Assembly: GCF_009905605.1 (NCBI RefSeq)
Contig: NZ_JAAAKZ010000002.1
Location: 1,090,833-1,154,832 of the forward strand
Reading direction: 5' to 3'
DNA from: Runella sp. CRIBMP
GTDB lineage: Bacteria; Bacteroidota; Bacteroidia; Cytophagales; Spirosomataceae
Length of the DNA stretch: 64,000 bases
Of the stretch, positions 1-8,961 are shown in pieces. The position numbers were made by a program, and so were the translations under genes. How positions within the stretch are numbered: the stretch's first letter is position 1; each line of letters begins with the position of its first letter. Under the pieces are notes generated by a model. The model saw nothing but the letters and a program-made list of their open reading frames with translations, searched no databases and was not told the origin of the DNA.

Positions 1-1
1 C

Positions 2-1024
2 TTATCATTACCAAACACCAAAAATCAACTAAGAATCAGCTTTATAGCCATTAATCACACCCGTCCAGACCACGTAAGGTACCAGTACCAATTGGCAGGA
101 GCGGATGAAGGCTGGCTCGGCCCAACCGACCAAACGGCCGTTGTATATTCCCATCTCACGCCGGGCTGCTATCACTTCAAAGTACGCGCTTCCTACGGCG
201 ACAATCATTGGGGAGATATTTCGACCTATACTTTTGAAATTATTCCACCTTTTTATCAACGTTGGTGGTTTATATTACTCATTGCCACCACTTTAGTATC
301 ACTCGGGATTTTATCGCAAAAGCTTTATATTCAATACCGTACACGGCGGGTATTGGCGTATGAAAAGCTAAAACAGGAAGCCGAGGCCGCCGTAAGGGTA
401 CAAATAGCTCAGGATTTTCACGACGAATTGGGCAATCGTTTGGCTGCCATTCGAATGCAGTCCAACGTGCTCAAACTTCGCTACAATGGGCACGAAAGTG
501 AGGAAAAGCGCATTGTGGGAGAAATTGAAAAAAACGTTGTTAAGCTCTTCCGAGACACCAAAGATTTCATCTGGTCGATTGACCCCGAAAGTAACCAAAT
601 CAACGAATTATCCCTGTATATCAAGGATTTAGGCGAAAATTTATTACAAGATACCCCCATTCATTTTCATACCGACATTCGTTTTCCTAACGAGTACGAA
701 AACGTGCATCTGCCACCGGGCCGAAGCATTCAGGTGATTATGATTTTCAAAGAAGCCTTAACCAACTGCGTCAAGCATGCTCAATGTCAAAACATCATTT
801 TTCGGGCAACCATCGAAAATCAAATGATGTCTTTTGCCCTGATTGACGATGGCACGGGAATCGTATTCCCCACCGAAGGCTATCATAAAGGACTGAATAA
901 CATGCGCTTACGCGCCGAACGAATCCATTGTCATTTATCCATTACGCCTACCCCTCCCAAAGGAACAATCGTTTTGCTGAGAGGGAGCATTCCAACCAAA
1001 ACAGCCTCCCCCAAAAGTAGTTAG
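2..1024 (+). CDS. Sensor histidine kinase, NarL type, 5' end outside window
   Basis: This is the C-terminal part of a two-component sensor kinase. The frame is open back to the first bases of the window, so the gene begins upstream. The first residues resemble a Y_Y_Y domain (IAINHTRPDHVRYQYQLAG, then a W), which in this family follows a beta-propeller sensor. One membrane segment lies near 260-320 (WWFILLIATTLVSLGIL). A HisKA_3 dimerisation helix follows, with the phospho-acceptor His at 419-421 in QDFHDELGNRL. The HATPase domain has an N box (EALTNCVKHA), a G box (DDGTGI) and a final KGLNNMRLRAERI. The regulator begins 27 bases downstream and is the expected partner. The signal sensed cannot be told, because the propeller is not in view. 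Confidence 0.9.
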   Translation, partial: LSLPNTKNQLRISFIAINHTRPDHVRYQYQLAGADEGWLGPTDQTAVVYSHLTPGCYHFKVRASYGDNHWGDISTYTFEIIPPFYQRWWFILLIATTLVSLGILSQKLYIQYRTRRVLAYEKLKQEAEAAVRVQIAQDFHDELGNRLAAIRMQSNVLKLRYNGHESEEKRIVGEIEKNVVKLFRDTKDFIWSIDPESNQINELSLYIKDLGENLLQDTPIHFHTDIRFPNEYENVHLPPGRSIQVIMIFKEALTNCVKHAQCQNIIFRATIENQMMSFALIDDGTGIVFPTEGYHKGLNNMRLRAERIHCHLSITPTPPKGTIVLLRGSIPTKTASPKSS

Positions 1025-1051
1025 CTTTTTGGGTAAACCCATAAACGTATA

Positions 1052-1678
1052 ATGATTAACGTTACAAAAATCACCGTTATTGAAGACAACGAAGCCGTCA
1101 AAGATGGCTTGGCACTCATCATTGGAAGTCAGCAACGTTTTCACGTCGTGAACACGTACACGAACTGCATCGATGCCCTCAAAAACTTAAAAAAAGACGC
1201 TCCCGACCTCGTATTGATTGACCTTGAGCTTCCGGGGATGCACGGCATTGAAGGCATAAAACGCATTTTGCGCGAACGCCCCCACACCACGATACTGGTC
1301 ATCAGCGTACACGAAGATGGCAAATTGGTCTTTGAAGCGCTTTGTGCGGGTGCTTCGGGGTATCTAACTAAAGATACCGACCACATCCGTTTGCTGAATG
1401 CCATTGATGAGGTATTGAGCGGTGGTGCGCCCATGAGCTCAAAGATTGCATCGCTGGTGGTAAAGTCATTTCAACGCAACCTCAATACTCCTCTTTCCGA
1501 CCGAGAAACAGACGTTTTGACCCTTCTTTCTAGGGGAAAAACGTATCATTCGATTGCCGACGAACTGTTTATTAGTGTCGAGACCGTTAAGACGCACATT
1601 CGGAATATTTACCAAAAACTACACGTAACCAACAAGACCGAAGCCCTCAAAAAGGCGGTAAAAGACAAACTTATCTAA
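1052..1678 (+). CDS. NarL/FixJ-family response regulator
   Basis: This 208-residue regulator has a receiver domain followed by a LuxR-type helix-turn-helix. The phospho-acceptor is Asp57 in VLIDLELPG; acidic residues near positions 11-12 (IEDNEA) and Lys in GYLTKD complete the active site. The DNA-binding part starts at LSDRETDVLTLLSRG and contains the recognition helix in SVETVKTHIRNIYQKL. It sits 27 bases after the histidine kinase and is almost certainly co-transcribed with it. A hairpin terminator follows at 1708-1752. Target genes are unknown; the secreted protease gene just downstream is a possible but untested target. Confidence 0.93.
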   Translation: MINVTKITVIEDNEAVKDGLALIIGSQQRFHVVNTYTNCIDALKNLKKDAPDLVLIDLELPGMHGIEGIKRILRERPHTTILVISVHEDGKLVFEALCAGASGYLTKDTDHIRLLNAIDEVLSGGAPMSSKIASLVVKSFQRNLNTPLSDRETDVLTLLSRGKTYHSIADELFISVETVKTHIRNIYQKLHVTNKTEALKKAVKDKLI

Positions 1679-1707
1679 CCTACCTATTTTTGGGGGATAA
1701 CCACTAT

Positions 1708-1752
1708 CCCGTCTGACGGTTTTGAACTGGGACGCACAGTCCGTCAGGCGGG
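1708..1752 (+). terminator. Hairpin after response regulator gene
   Basis: Two 12-base arms (1708-1719 and 1741-1752, cccgtctgacgg and ccgtcaggcggg) pair with one G-T wobble across a 21-base loop. No strong T run follows, so it could be an mRNA-stabilising hairpin as well as a terminator. Its left arm resembles that of the terminator at 15167-15213. Confidence 0.5.
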
Positions 1753-1844
1753 TGGGCTCCGCCAAAATCAGCTGATAAACAATACATTGGCGCAAAAACC
1801 CCTATTTTGGGGTGATGCGCCGCATTGATAAATAGCTTTACTTC

Positions 1845-3131
1845 ATGGCTTCAAATAACCCTTACAAAGCCATGAAAATGAAATACTTAGTACTTTGCCT
1901 CGCTACTCTTTTTGTGTGCTTCAGCAGCCGAGCCATCGAGCAAAAAGAACAGGAGCAAATCCATGGGCTGCACTTGGCCAACGGTCGCCAATCCACACGG
2001 ATTCCGTTTGAATTACACTCTAATCTCATCATTGTGCCCGTGCGCATCAATAAATCAGATACCCTCCGATTTGTGCTTGATACGGGCGTGGGCTCAACGA
2101 TTTTGACCGATGCTTCCGTTGCGCAAAAACTGGGCATGAAATCGGTACGCAAAATGAAAATCGAAGGCATGGGCGACGGCAAATCCATTGCAGCCGATGT
2201 CACCGTGGGCAACACGCTCAAAATGGGCAAAATGCAGGGGTTCAAACATAACATCGTGGTAATGGACAGCGAAATATTGCGGCTATCGGAGGTGGTAGGA
2301 ACGCCCATTCACGGCATTTTTGGGTACGAAATATTCAGCAAATTTGTGGTCACGATTGATTTTCATCGACAAGAACTCACGCTCACCACGCCTACCAAAT
2401 ACAAATATACGGCCAAACAAGGCGACCGATTCCCGATTGTAATTGAAAAAACCAAACCCTATCTGGACGCCGTAACGGTCGTGTCCAATGACCGCGAATT
2501 ACCGATTCGGGTGGTGTTGGATACGGGTGCGGGGCACGCTTTAATGCTCAATACTTCGGTCAATAATATTCAATTGCCCCAAAAAGTGGTAAAATCGCAG
2601 CTAGGCGTTGGCTTGGCGGGGGTTATCAACGGCCACATCGGTCGGATTCCCAAGGTGCGTATCGGGCAGTTTGAACTAACGGATGTATTGACCACTTTTC
2701 CAGACAGCTCAGCATTTGGCATGAAACTCACCGACCAGTCTCCTTACCGCGACGGAAACCTAGGTGGAGAATTGTTAAGTCGCTTCAAGGTGACGTTTAA
2801 TTATGAAGCAGGATACATTGTGCTGAAACCCAACAAAAAACGCTTCAAAGAGCGCTTTGAACACGACATGAGCGGTATGGATGTACGAGCCAAAGGAAAA
2901 GGCTTTCGGCAATTTTTTGTTGAAAACGTAATCCAAGGCTCACCCGCCTTTCAGGCAGGGCTTCAAGAAGGAGACGAAGTGCTTCTGATCAACAGCCAAT
3001 CGGTCGAAACCATGGGGCTACCTGATATTTACCGAATGTTTCAACGCCGCGAAGGCAAAGAAATGCACGTGGTGGTACGTCGCAACGGGCGGCTGGTATC
3101 GGCCAATTTTGCCTTGAAGCGGATTATTTAA
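1845..3131 (+). CDS. Secreted retropepsin-like aspartic protease with PDZ domain
   Basis: This predicted exported protein has two retropepsin-like halves and a C-terminal PDZ domain. The catalytic motifs are visible: FVLDTGVGST (DTG about residue 79) and VVLDTGAGHA (DTG about residue 226). Each half also has a hydrophobic-Gly element (HGIFGYEIF and GNLGGELLSRF). The PDZ part, about residues 345-425, contains SPAFQAGLQEGDEVLLIN. The frame opens at 1845, but the signal peptide begins at ATG 1872 or 1878 (MKMKYLVLCLATLFVCF), so the true start is probably there. A close paralogue lies at 47674-48930. Two DTG motifs in one chain would allow an active site without dimerisation. The substrate is unknown; a role in envelope proteolysis is inference. 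Confidence 0.82.
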   Translation: MASNNPYKAMKMKYLVLCLATLFVCFSSRAIEQKEQEQIHGLHLANGRQSTRIPFELHSNLIIVPVRINKSDTLRFVLDTGVGSTILTDASVAQKLGMKSVRKMKIEGMGDGKSIAADVTVGNTLKMGKMQGFKHNIVVMDSEILRLSEVVGTPIHGIFGYEIFSKFVVTIDFHRQELTLTTPTKYKYTAKQGDRFPIVIEKTKPYLDAVTVVSNDRELPIRVVLDTGAGHALMLNTSVNNIQLPQKVVKSQLGVGLAGVINGHIGRIPKVRIGQFELTDVLTTFPDSSAFGMKLTDQSPYRDGNLGGELLSRFKVTFNYEAGYIVLKPNKKRFKERFEHDMSGMDVRAKGKGFRQFFVENVIQGSPAFQAGLQEGDEVLLINSQSVETMGLPDIYRMFQRREGKEMHVVVRRNGRLVSANFALKRII

Positions 3132-3147
3132 ACCTCAAATATCCATT

Positions 3148-3180
3148 CCCACAGAAGTAAATCGCCTTTATTTCTGTGGG
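3148..3180 (+). terminator. Hairpin terminator after aspartic protease gene
   Basis: Fourteen-base arms (3148-3161 and 3167-3180, cccacagaagtaaa and tttatttctgtggg) pair with a single wobble around a five-base loop, and a T-rich stretch follows. This has the form of an intrinsic terminator. Confidence 0.75.
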
Positions 3181-3221
3181 TTTCTATTTATCTTTAGGCC
3201 CCTAAGCCAAAAGATAAATTC

Positions 3222-4382
3222 ATGAAACGAATTCACACGATTGATGTTACCCGCGGTATTGTTATGATTATCATGGCATTAGATCACGTCAGGGATTTGA
3301 TGCACACTACCGCGTTAACCCAAGACCCTACCAATTTACAAACCACTACCGCTGCCCTGTTTATGACCCGCTGGGTAACGCATCTTTGCGCGCCCAGTTT
3401 CGTTTTTTTGTCGGGAGTCTCGGCGTACTTAACTTTTAAAAGCCAACACAATCCCGCGCAAACCAAACGCTTCCTGCTGACCAGAGGACTCTGGCTGATG
3501 TTGTTGGAAATCACAGTCATCAATTTTGCTTTTTGGTTCGATATTCATTTCCGTACCATTATTCTACAAGTTATTTTTGCCATCGGGTTGGGTTTTGTGA
3601 CGTTATCCTTTTTGTTAAAAGTACCCGTGAGGGTATTAGGTATTATCGGGTGGAGCATTGTCTTGTTGCATGGCCTGACCACCCTAATTCCTGTTCCTCA
3701 AAATCCAGGACTAGCCGTGGGCTGGTCATTTTTGTTTGTCACCAATGTATTTACGCTTTCTCCAAACTTCACATTGGGCACACTATACCCTTTCATTCCT
3801 TGGCTTGGCATCATGCTAGCGGGGTTTGGCTTTGGTAGCGTGTTTGAAAAAGCCGAGCCCATTCGCAGAAACATACTTTGGCGCTCTGCTTTGTTGGCAA
3901 TAAGTCTGTTTGTGATGATTCGGCTCCTCAATTTTTACGGCAACCCTACGCAATGGGCAGCGCAAAAATCAAGTCTTTTTACTTTTCTGTCGTTTATAAA
4001 TGTATCCAAATACCCGCCTTCCCTGCTTTATACGTTGGTTATGCTCGGACTCATGTTTGGATTGTTAGCGCTGGGCGATATTCAACCCAATGCTTTCACC
4101 AAGGTAATGGCTACTTATGGAAAAGTTCCGATGTTTTATTACTTGGTTCACTGGTATTTGATACACAGCGTCATGTTTGGGATGCTGTTTTTGCAGGGGT
4201 TCCGCTGGGAAGATATCCCCATTGGAACGTTTAGCTTTGGACGACCGCCCAACTCTGGCATCGAGTTAGGCGCAGTTTATGGTGTATGGATAGCCGTGGT
4301 TTTATTTTTGTATCCATTGTGTCGTTGGTACGCAAACTACAAAGCCACGCACCGAAACCTAAAATGGCTGTCTTATTTATAA
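3222..4382 (+). CDS. DUF1624 / heparan-alpha-glucosaminide N-acetyltransferase-like membrane protein
   Basis: This 386-residue integral membrane protein has about ten hydrophobic segments. Its N-terminus, DVTRGIVMIIMALDHVRD, is the signature of the DUF1624 family, related to the catalytic domain of lysosomal heparan-alpha-glucosaminide N-acetyltransferase. Members are thought to move acetyl groups across a membrane; the acceptor in bacteria is usually unknown. Further family features are the RWVTHLCAPSFVFLSG segment and the late FYYLVHWYLIH segment with a conserved His. The gene stands alone between two terminators. A weak promoter-like TATCTTTA at 3189-3196 lies just upstream. The family assignment is firm; the reaction is inference. 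Confidence 0.85.
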   Translation: MKRIHTIDVTRGIVMIIMALDHVRDLMHTTALTQDPTNLQTTTAALFMTRWVTHLCAPSFVFLSGVSAYLTFKSQHNPAQTKRFLLTRGLWLMLLEITVINFAFWFDIHFRTIILQVIFAIGLGFVTLSFLLKVPVRVLGIIGWSIVLLHGLTTLIPVPQNPGLAVGWSFLFVTNVFTLSPNFTLGTLYPFIPWLGIMLAGFGFGSVFEKAEPIRRNILWRSALLAISLFVMIRLLNFYGNPTQWAAQKSSLFTFLSFINVSKYPPSLLYTLVMLGLMFGLLALGDIQPNAFTKVMATYGKVPMFYYLVHWYLIHSVMFGMLFLQGFRWEDIPIGTFSFGRPPNSGIELGAVYGVWIAVVLFLYPLCRWYANYKATHRNLKWLSYL

Positions 4383-4388
4383 ACACAA

Positions 4389-4420
4389 AACCCCTTCGGC
4401 TTTTTAGGTCTGAAGGGGTT
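4389..4420. terminator. Bidirectional terminator between DUF1624 gene and ppx
   Basis: Arms aaccccttc (4389-4397) and gaaggggtt (4412-4420) pair perfectly, with A/T-rich flanks on both sides. It lies between two convergent genes. Confidence 0.7.
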
Positions 4421-4443
4421 GAGCATAGCAACGTACAATACTC

Positions 4444-5343
4444 TTACTTTTTCAGTTTTTCGTATACCAACTGAATAATACCGTCTTTCAATCCTAAGTC
4501 GGGTACCAGAATCCTATCTGCACCCGCCCATTTCATGACTGACGTATAAATATCCGCCGCTGGAATGATAACGTCGGCACGGTCGGCATTGAGTCGTAAT
4601 TTATTGACGCGTTCTTCCTGACTAAAGGAGGCGATGTAGTCACGCATTCGTTTTAGTTCCGACAAAGAAGTCGAGTTGTCGGCAGTTTTGGAGACCAAGT
4701 TAAAAAGCTTGGAAATATTACCACCCGTTCCGACGGCCACGATGGGTTCGAGCGAATCTACATTATCCTCAATCCATTGTTCCATTTTCCCCCAAGCGCC
4801 TTTGCTTTCTTTGCCTTCCAACAAACGCACGGAGCCAATTTTAAACGATTTGGTGGCAATTTTTTGCCGGTTAAAATAAATATTCAGTTCTGTGCTACCG
4901 CCACCTACGTCGATGTGAAGGTACTGACCATCTTCCAGAGCTTGTACGACTACATTGTTGATGAGCTGCGCTTCACGGGTGCCGTCAATGATGTGAATCT
5001 GAATGCCCGTGCTTGCCGCAATCCGCTCTACGATGTCCTCGCCATTGGCAGATTCACGCATGGCCGAAGTGGCACAGGCCATATACCCCTCGACTTCGTG
5101 CAGTTCCAGCAACAGTTTGTAGCACTGCATCAGTTTGACCGTACGAGCTTCGCTCTCGGGGGTGATGCTGCCGAAATTAAAAACGTCATGTCCAAGACGT
5201 AGTGGAAAACGGACGTATTCCACTTTTTTGAAACTGGTATAACCACCATCGTGCAGAACGGATGAAATCTGTAGGCGCGCTGCGTTGGAGCCAATATCAA
5301 TTGCCGCGATTTTCAATGAATTTTTGTCATTTAGTTTGTGCAA
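4444..5343 (-). CDS. Ppx/GppA phosphatase family protein
   Basis: This 299-residue protein belongs to the exopolyphosphatase / guanosine pentaphosphate phosphatase family of the ASKHA fold. The N-terminal phosphate-binding loop is IAAIDIGSNAARLQI, and a second nucleotide-binding loop is LHIDVGGGSTELNI. It lacks the C-terminal HD extension of long Ppx proteins, which is usual for Bacteroidetes members of about 300 residues. The start is read as TTG (complement of 5341-5343) because no ATG lies in frame before the conserved AAIDIGSN. It is divergent from the carbamoyltransferase gene. Whether it hydrolyses polyphosphate or pppGpp cannot be told from sequence. Confidence 0.88.
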   Translation of the reverse strand: MHKLNDKNSLKIAAIDIGSNAARLQISSVLHDGGYTSFKKVEYVRFPLRLGHDVFNFGSITPESEARTVKLMQCYKLLLELHEVEGYMACATSAMRESANGEDIVERIAASTGIQIHIIDGTREAQLINNVVVQALEDGQYLHIDVGGGSTELNIYFNRQKIATKSFKIGSVRLLEGKESKGAWGKMEQWIEDNVDSLEPIVAVGTGGNISKLFNLVSKTADNSTSLSELKRMRDYIASFSQEERVNKLRLNADRADVIIPAADIYTSVMKWAGADRILVPDLGLKDGIIQLVYEKLKK

Positions 5344-5389
5344 ATGTAAAACCTAGCGGCGTACCTTTTAATAACCTAATTCGTTAATT

Positions 5390-5421
5390 TTTGAAATTTC
5401 TCATAATCCTCCTTAGTTTTG
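5390..5421 (+). promoter_or_regulatory. Bacteroidetes-type promoter for carbamoyltransferase operon
   Basis: TTTG at 5390-5393 is followed after 20 bases by TAGTTTTG at 5414-5421. This matches the Bacteroidetes housekeeping consensus (TTTG about -33, TAnnTTTG about -7). It predicts a leader of roughly 100 bases before the ATG at 5532. Confidence 0.6.
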
Positions 5422-5531
5422 TCTGCATTATATAGAAGATTAAAAACCAGAAACCGGCAAAGTTGTAGTAACATTGTCAAGATTTTCAACAAAAATCATC
5501 ACAAATACCCCCTATTTTATCCCATCTTAGA

Positions 5532-7394
5532 ATGAAGATACTTGGAATTTCCGCATTTTACCACGATTCAGCTGCCGCTCTGATTGACAATGGCGAAATT
5601 GTCGCCGCCGCCCAGGAAGAGCGTTTTACCCGTAAAAAACACGATCCAAACTTCCCTTCCAATGCCATCAACTATTGTTTAGAGTACGGCGGAACAACAC
5701 TTAATGAACTGGATGCCATCGTTTTTTATGACAAGCCTTTACTCAAGTTCGAACGTTTGCTGGAAACCTATTATACCTTTGCTCCCAAGGGTATCAAGTC
5801 GTTTATCACCGCCATTCCGGTGTGGATTAAAGAAAAAATGTTTCTCAAACGACTCATTAATGAAGAATTAGAGAAAATAGGATACGACAAAAAGAACCCC
5901 GTTAAACTTCTTTTTCCCGAACACCACTTATCGCACGCCGCCAGCGCATTCTATCCTTCTCCTTACGAAAAAGCAGCGATTCTGACCATCGATGGCGTGG
6001 GTGAATGGGCCACCGCTTCAATTTGCTCGGGCGAAGGGAACAAAATTTCTATACTGAAAGAACTCCGTTTTCCTCACTCATTGGGGCTTTTATATTCAGC
6101 ATTTACGTATTTTCTAGGCTTTAAGGTCAATTCTGGAGAATATAAACTCATGGGACTTGCTCCCTACGGTAACCCTTCCTCCCCCGAGGTTGACAAGTAC
6201 GTTGAAACCATCAAAAAAGACCTCGTGGTCATTAAAGAAGACGGCTCTATCTGGTTGGACCAAAACTATTTTGATTACGCCACGGGCCTCAAAATGGTGC
6301 GCGAAGCCGACTGGGAACGCCTCTTCGGGATGAAAACCCGCAAGCCAGAAGACCCATTAGAAGCCCATCACTGCAACCTCGGATTGGCCATTCAGCGCGT
6401 TACTGAAGAAGTAGTGGTAAAAATGGCGCAGGAAGCCAAACGTCTCACGGGAGCAGACTATTTATGTTTGGCCGGTGGGGTGGCGCTCAATTGCGTTTCC
6501 AACGGAAAGCTTCAAAAATCAGGGGTGTTCAAGGAGGTATTCATCCAACCCGCCGCTGGTGACGCGGGCGGAGCATTGGGAGCGGCCTTGACTGCCTACT
6601 ACATTTATTTCGACCAAAAACGCACCATCAACTACACGCAGGATGCCATGAGCGGTTCTTATTTAGGGCCAACATTCTCGGATTTGGACGTGGAGTTGGT
6701 CTCCAAAAAATACAAAGCCGCGTTCAAAAAATTTGACAACTTCGACGAGTTGACCAAGGAAGTATCCCAAATTTTGGCCGACGGCAACGTGGTAGGTTGG
6801 GTACAGGGGCGGATGGAGTTCGGCCCCCGGGCGTTGGGAGCACGCAGTATTTTGGGCGACCCCCGCAACGCAGAAATGCAGAAAAAACTCAACGTCAAAA
6901 TCAAATATCGCGAGTCCTTCCGTCCGTTTGCACCTTCGGTATTGGCCGAAAAAGTGGGTGAATATTTTGATTTTGACGGGATATCACCGTATATGCTGTT
7001 GGTTCACCCGGTCAAAGAGTCGCGCCGCAAAAAACTGCCCGCCGAGTTTGATTCGTTTGATTTGCGCGACAAGCTCTATTATTTGCGTTCAGACTTACCG
7101 TCCATTACGCACATCGACTTTTCGGCCCGTATTCAGACGGTACACAAGCAGACCAATCCGCGTTATTATCAATTGATTCAGGATTTTGAAAAATTGACCG
7201 GTTATGGCGTGATTGTCAATACCAGCTTTAACGTACGCGGCGAACCCATCGTAAGTACCCCCAACGATGCCTATCGCTGCTTTATGCGCACCGAAATGGA
7301 TTATTTGGTCGTAGGAAATTATCTGTTTGACAAACGTCAACAACCCGAATGGCAGGATACCGATAACTGGAAAGAGGAGTTTGTACTGGATTAA
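5532..7394 (+). CDS. Carbamoyltransferase, NodU/CmcH family
   Basis: This 620-residue enzyme is predicted to transfer a carbamoyl group from carbamoyl phosphate to a hydroxyl via carbamoyl-adenylate. The N-terminal Kae1-like ATP-binding domain starts with ILGISAFYHDSAAALI, has the metal-binding HHLSHAASAFYPSP motif and continues through LAGGVALNCVSNGK. The C-terminal domain contains GRMEFGPRALGARSIL and FNVRGEPIVSTP. Length and motifs are complete. It is followed by an SGNH hydrolase, DUF5989 and an SxtJ-like protein, a combination recurrent around this subfamily in many bacteria. The acceptor, possibly a surface glycan or lipid, is not known. A consensus promoter lies at 5390-5421. Confidence 0.95.
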   Translation: MKILGISAFYHDSAAALIDNGEIVAAAQEERFTRKKHDPNFPSNAINYCLEYGGTTLNELDAIVFYDKPLLKFERLLETYYTFAPKGIKSFITAIPVWIKEKMFLKRLINEELEKIGYDKKNPVKLLFPEHHLSHAASAFYPSPYEKAAILTIDGVGEWATASICSGEGNKISILKELRFPHSLGLLYSAFTYFLGFKVNSGEYKLMGLAPYGNPSSPEVDKYVETIKKDLVVIKEDGSIWLDQNYFDYATGLKMVREADWERLFGMKTRKPEDPLEAHHCNLGLAIQRVTEEVVVKMAQEAKRLTGADYLCLAGGVALNCVSNGKLQKSGVFKEVFIQPAAGDAGGALGAALTAYYIYFDQKRTINYTQDAMSGSYLGPTFSDLDVELVSKKYKAAFKKFDNFDELTKEVSQILADGNVVGWVQGRMEFGPRALGARSILGDPRNAEMQKKLNVKIKYRESFRPFAPSVLAEKVGEYFDFDGISPYMLLVHPVKESRRKKLPAEFDSFDLRDKLYYLRSDLPSITHIDFSARIQTVHKQTNPRYYQLIQDFEKLTGYGVIVNTSFNVRGEPIVSTPNDAYRCFMRTEMDYLVVGNYLFDKRQQPEWQDTDNWKEEFVLD

Positions 7395-7454
7395 ATTTCG
7401 GTCCATTTACCCACAAATACCAATGATTCAGGGACTTATTCCTACATTTTTTAT

Positions 7455-8588
7455 ATGATTTCAAAACTCATCACCTCACTCATCCGCCTTGCTGTTTTGA
7501 GTATTCCAGCGTTTCTTTTGTTTTTTCCAGACAAAATAAACATCAAGTTTGATTACCCTTACGCGGGCCTTATGGATAATTTTTATATCCGATTGGCCAA
7601 AGCAATGGTGCTATTTTTTGTACTAATAGAACTGTTGCGGATGTTTTATTACGGAATTATCAAGAACCCCAAGGGCAATAAAATTGTAGCCAACATCGCT
7701 ACGCTTGGGATTATGGTGGTGTGGTTGGCGGGTTTATTAGAAATCGCGTTTATGTTTGTTTCCCAAAGTCACGAAGGAGATTTGAGCAAGGCTTCGCAGA
7801 TTTGGTTTGCCAAGTACTGGAAACCGATTACGGCCGAAGGCTACCGCGATTTTCCGAAAACGGGCGTTGAGAAAAAGAAAAAAGTATTGGTTTTGGGCGA
7901 TTCTTTCGCGGCAGGACACGGTTTAGACAAAACGGAAGAGCGTTTTTCGGATCAATTGGAGCAAAAACTGGGCGCTGATAAGTACGCAGTGTACAATTTG
8001 GGGGTGTCGGGTTCTGATACACGCGATGAATTTCAGCGTTTACAGAAATTTCCCGTCAAGCCCGATGTGTTGGTGTTAGAATATTTCCCCAACGACATCG
8101 AAAGAGCCGCCCGCGACGCCAAACTGACCTTGGCCGAGTTTAAGCCTTACGACGATATCAAGCTCCCGGGCGTAGGGTCGTTGGTGATGCGCTTTTATCT
8201 GCCCAATTACATTTATTGGCAATTCCCGCACATGCCCCCCGCGTCGATTACGGACTTTGTTCAGAAATCATACACCGACACCACGATTCTGAATCCTCAC
8301 TTGCGTGATTTACAGAAAATCGTGGACTACGCCCGTGCGCACAAAGCGCCGATGTACGTGGTGATGGTTCCGTTTTTACAAAATGTGGAGAAAAGCAATG
8401 GCTATACCAAACCCATTGAAGATTTCTTTACCAATCAGCAAATTCCAGTCGTTCGCCTGAGTGAACACCTGGGACCGATTCCACCCAAAGAGCGGATTGT
8501 AGGCAAGAATGATGGTCATGCCAGCGCCAAAGTAAATGCAGTCATTGCCGAAAAGCTATTTGAACAAATGAAGGTTTCCATAAAATAA
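7455..8588 (+). CDS. Membrane-anchored SGNH/GDSL-type hydrolase
   Basis: This 377-residue protein has two or three N-terminal membrane segments (about residues 5-25, 48-65 and 75-100) and then an SGNH hydrolase domain. Block I is VLVLGDSFAAGHG with the nucleophile Ser. The Gly block is YNLGVSGSDTRDEF, the Asn block is EYFPNDIE, and the catalytic Asp-His pair is probably NDGHAS near the C-terminus. It follows the carbamoyltransferase by 60 bases and is probably in the same operon. Proteins of this fold remove or transfer acyl groups; a role in acylation or deacylation of the carbamoylated product is inference. Confidence 0.85.
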   Translation: MISKLITSLIRLAVLSIPAFLLFFPDKINIKFDYPYAGLMDNFYIRLAKAMVLFFVLIELLRMFYYGIIKNPKGNKIVANIATLGIMVVWLAGLLEIAFMFVSQSHEGDLSKASQIWFAKYWKPITAEGYRDFPKTGVEKKKKVLVLGDSFAAGHGLDKTEERFSDQLEQKLGADKYAVYNLGVSGSDTRDEFQRLQKFPVKPDVLVLEYFPNDIERAARDAKLTLAEFKPYDDIKLPGVGSLVMRFYLPNYIYWQFPHMPPASITDFVQKSYTDTTILNPHLRDLQKIVDYARAHKAPMYVVMVPFLQNVEKSNGYTKPIEDFFTNQQIPVVRLSEHLGPIPPKERIVGKNDGHASAKVNAVIAEKLFEQMKVSIK

Positions 8589-8605
8589 ATCCCACAAATG
8601 TTCAC

Positions 8606-8635
8606 TTTGTCTTAATGCGAAAATGTGTAAATTTG
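8606..8635 (+). promoter_or_regulatory. Bacteroidetes-type promoter for DUF5989-SxtJ genes
   Basis: TTTG at 8606-8609 and TAAATTTG at 8628-8635 are separated by 18 bases. The -7 element matches TAnnTTTG exactly. It would give the two small membrane genes their own transcript, with a leader of about 85 bases. Confidence 0.55.
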
Positions 8636-8727
8636 TGCTTAATTACATTCTATAACTGTTATAAACCATTCGTTTTGGTTGCTTTTTAAACCGAATACGT
8701 ATATAAATAACTACAAACTTACCGAAG

Positions 8728-8877
8728 ATGGATTTCTTAAAAGACTTATTTGCTTTCCTGAGTGAGCGGAAGAAGTGGTGGTTAGCTCCAATGATTATTC
8801 TTTTATTGCTTATCGGCGTCATCATCGTCATTGGCGGAGGCTCAGCCGTAGCACCGTTTATTTATACATTATTTTAA
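8728..8877 (+). CDS. DUF5989 family small membrane protein
   Basis: This 49-residue protein begins MDFLKDLFAFLSERKKWWLA, then has one hydrophobic segment (IILLLLIGVIIVIGGGSA) and ends VAPFIYTLF. This pattern (an aromatic/basic SERKKWW element, one membrane helix, a Gly-rich turn and a hydrophobic tail) is typical of DUF5989. These proteins are repeatedly found beside NodU/CmcH carbamoyltransferases and SxtJ proteins. Their function is unknown. The gene is easily overlooked because of its size. It has its own promoter-like sequence at 8606-8635 and is followed by an imperfect hairpin and the sxtJ-like gene. Confidence 0.85.
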   Translation: MDFLKDLFAFLSERKKWWLAPMIILLLLIGVIIVIGGGSAVAPFIYTLF

Positions 8878-8883
8878 GTATTA

Positions 8884-8941
8884 AGGAGTCAGGAGCGAGA
8901 ATTGAGCAGTTTACGAACTGTAATTCCCGCTTCTGACTCCT
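8884..8941. repeat. Long imperfect hairpin, REP-like, between DUF5989 and SxtJ genes
   Basis: Arms 8884-8903 (aggagtcaggagcgagaatt) and 8922-8941 (aattcccgcttctgactcct) pair at 18 of 20 positions. The intervening bases themselves contain cagtt/aactg, giving an almost continuous stem of about 25 pairs. The AGGAGTCAGGAG wording suggests a repeat dispersed in the genome, but no second copy was found in this window. Confidence 0.55.
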
Positions 8942-8961
8942 CACCCCTCACCCCTCAAAAA

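Noticed and set aside
1806..1840. Possible promoter for the first aspartic protease gene
   Set aside because: TTTG and TAGCTTTA are present but 23 bases apart, longer than the usual 18-21.
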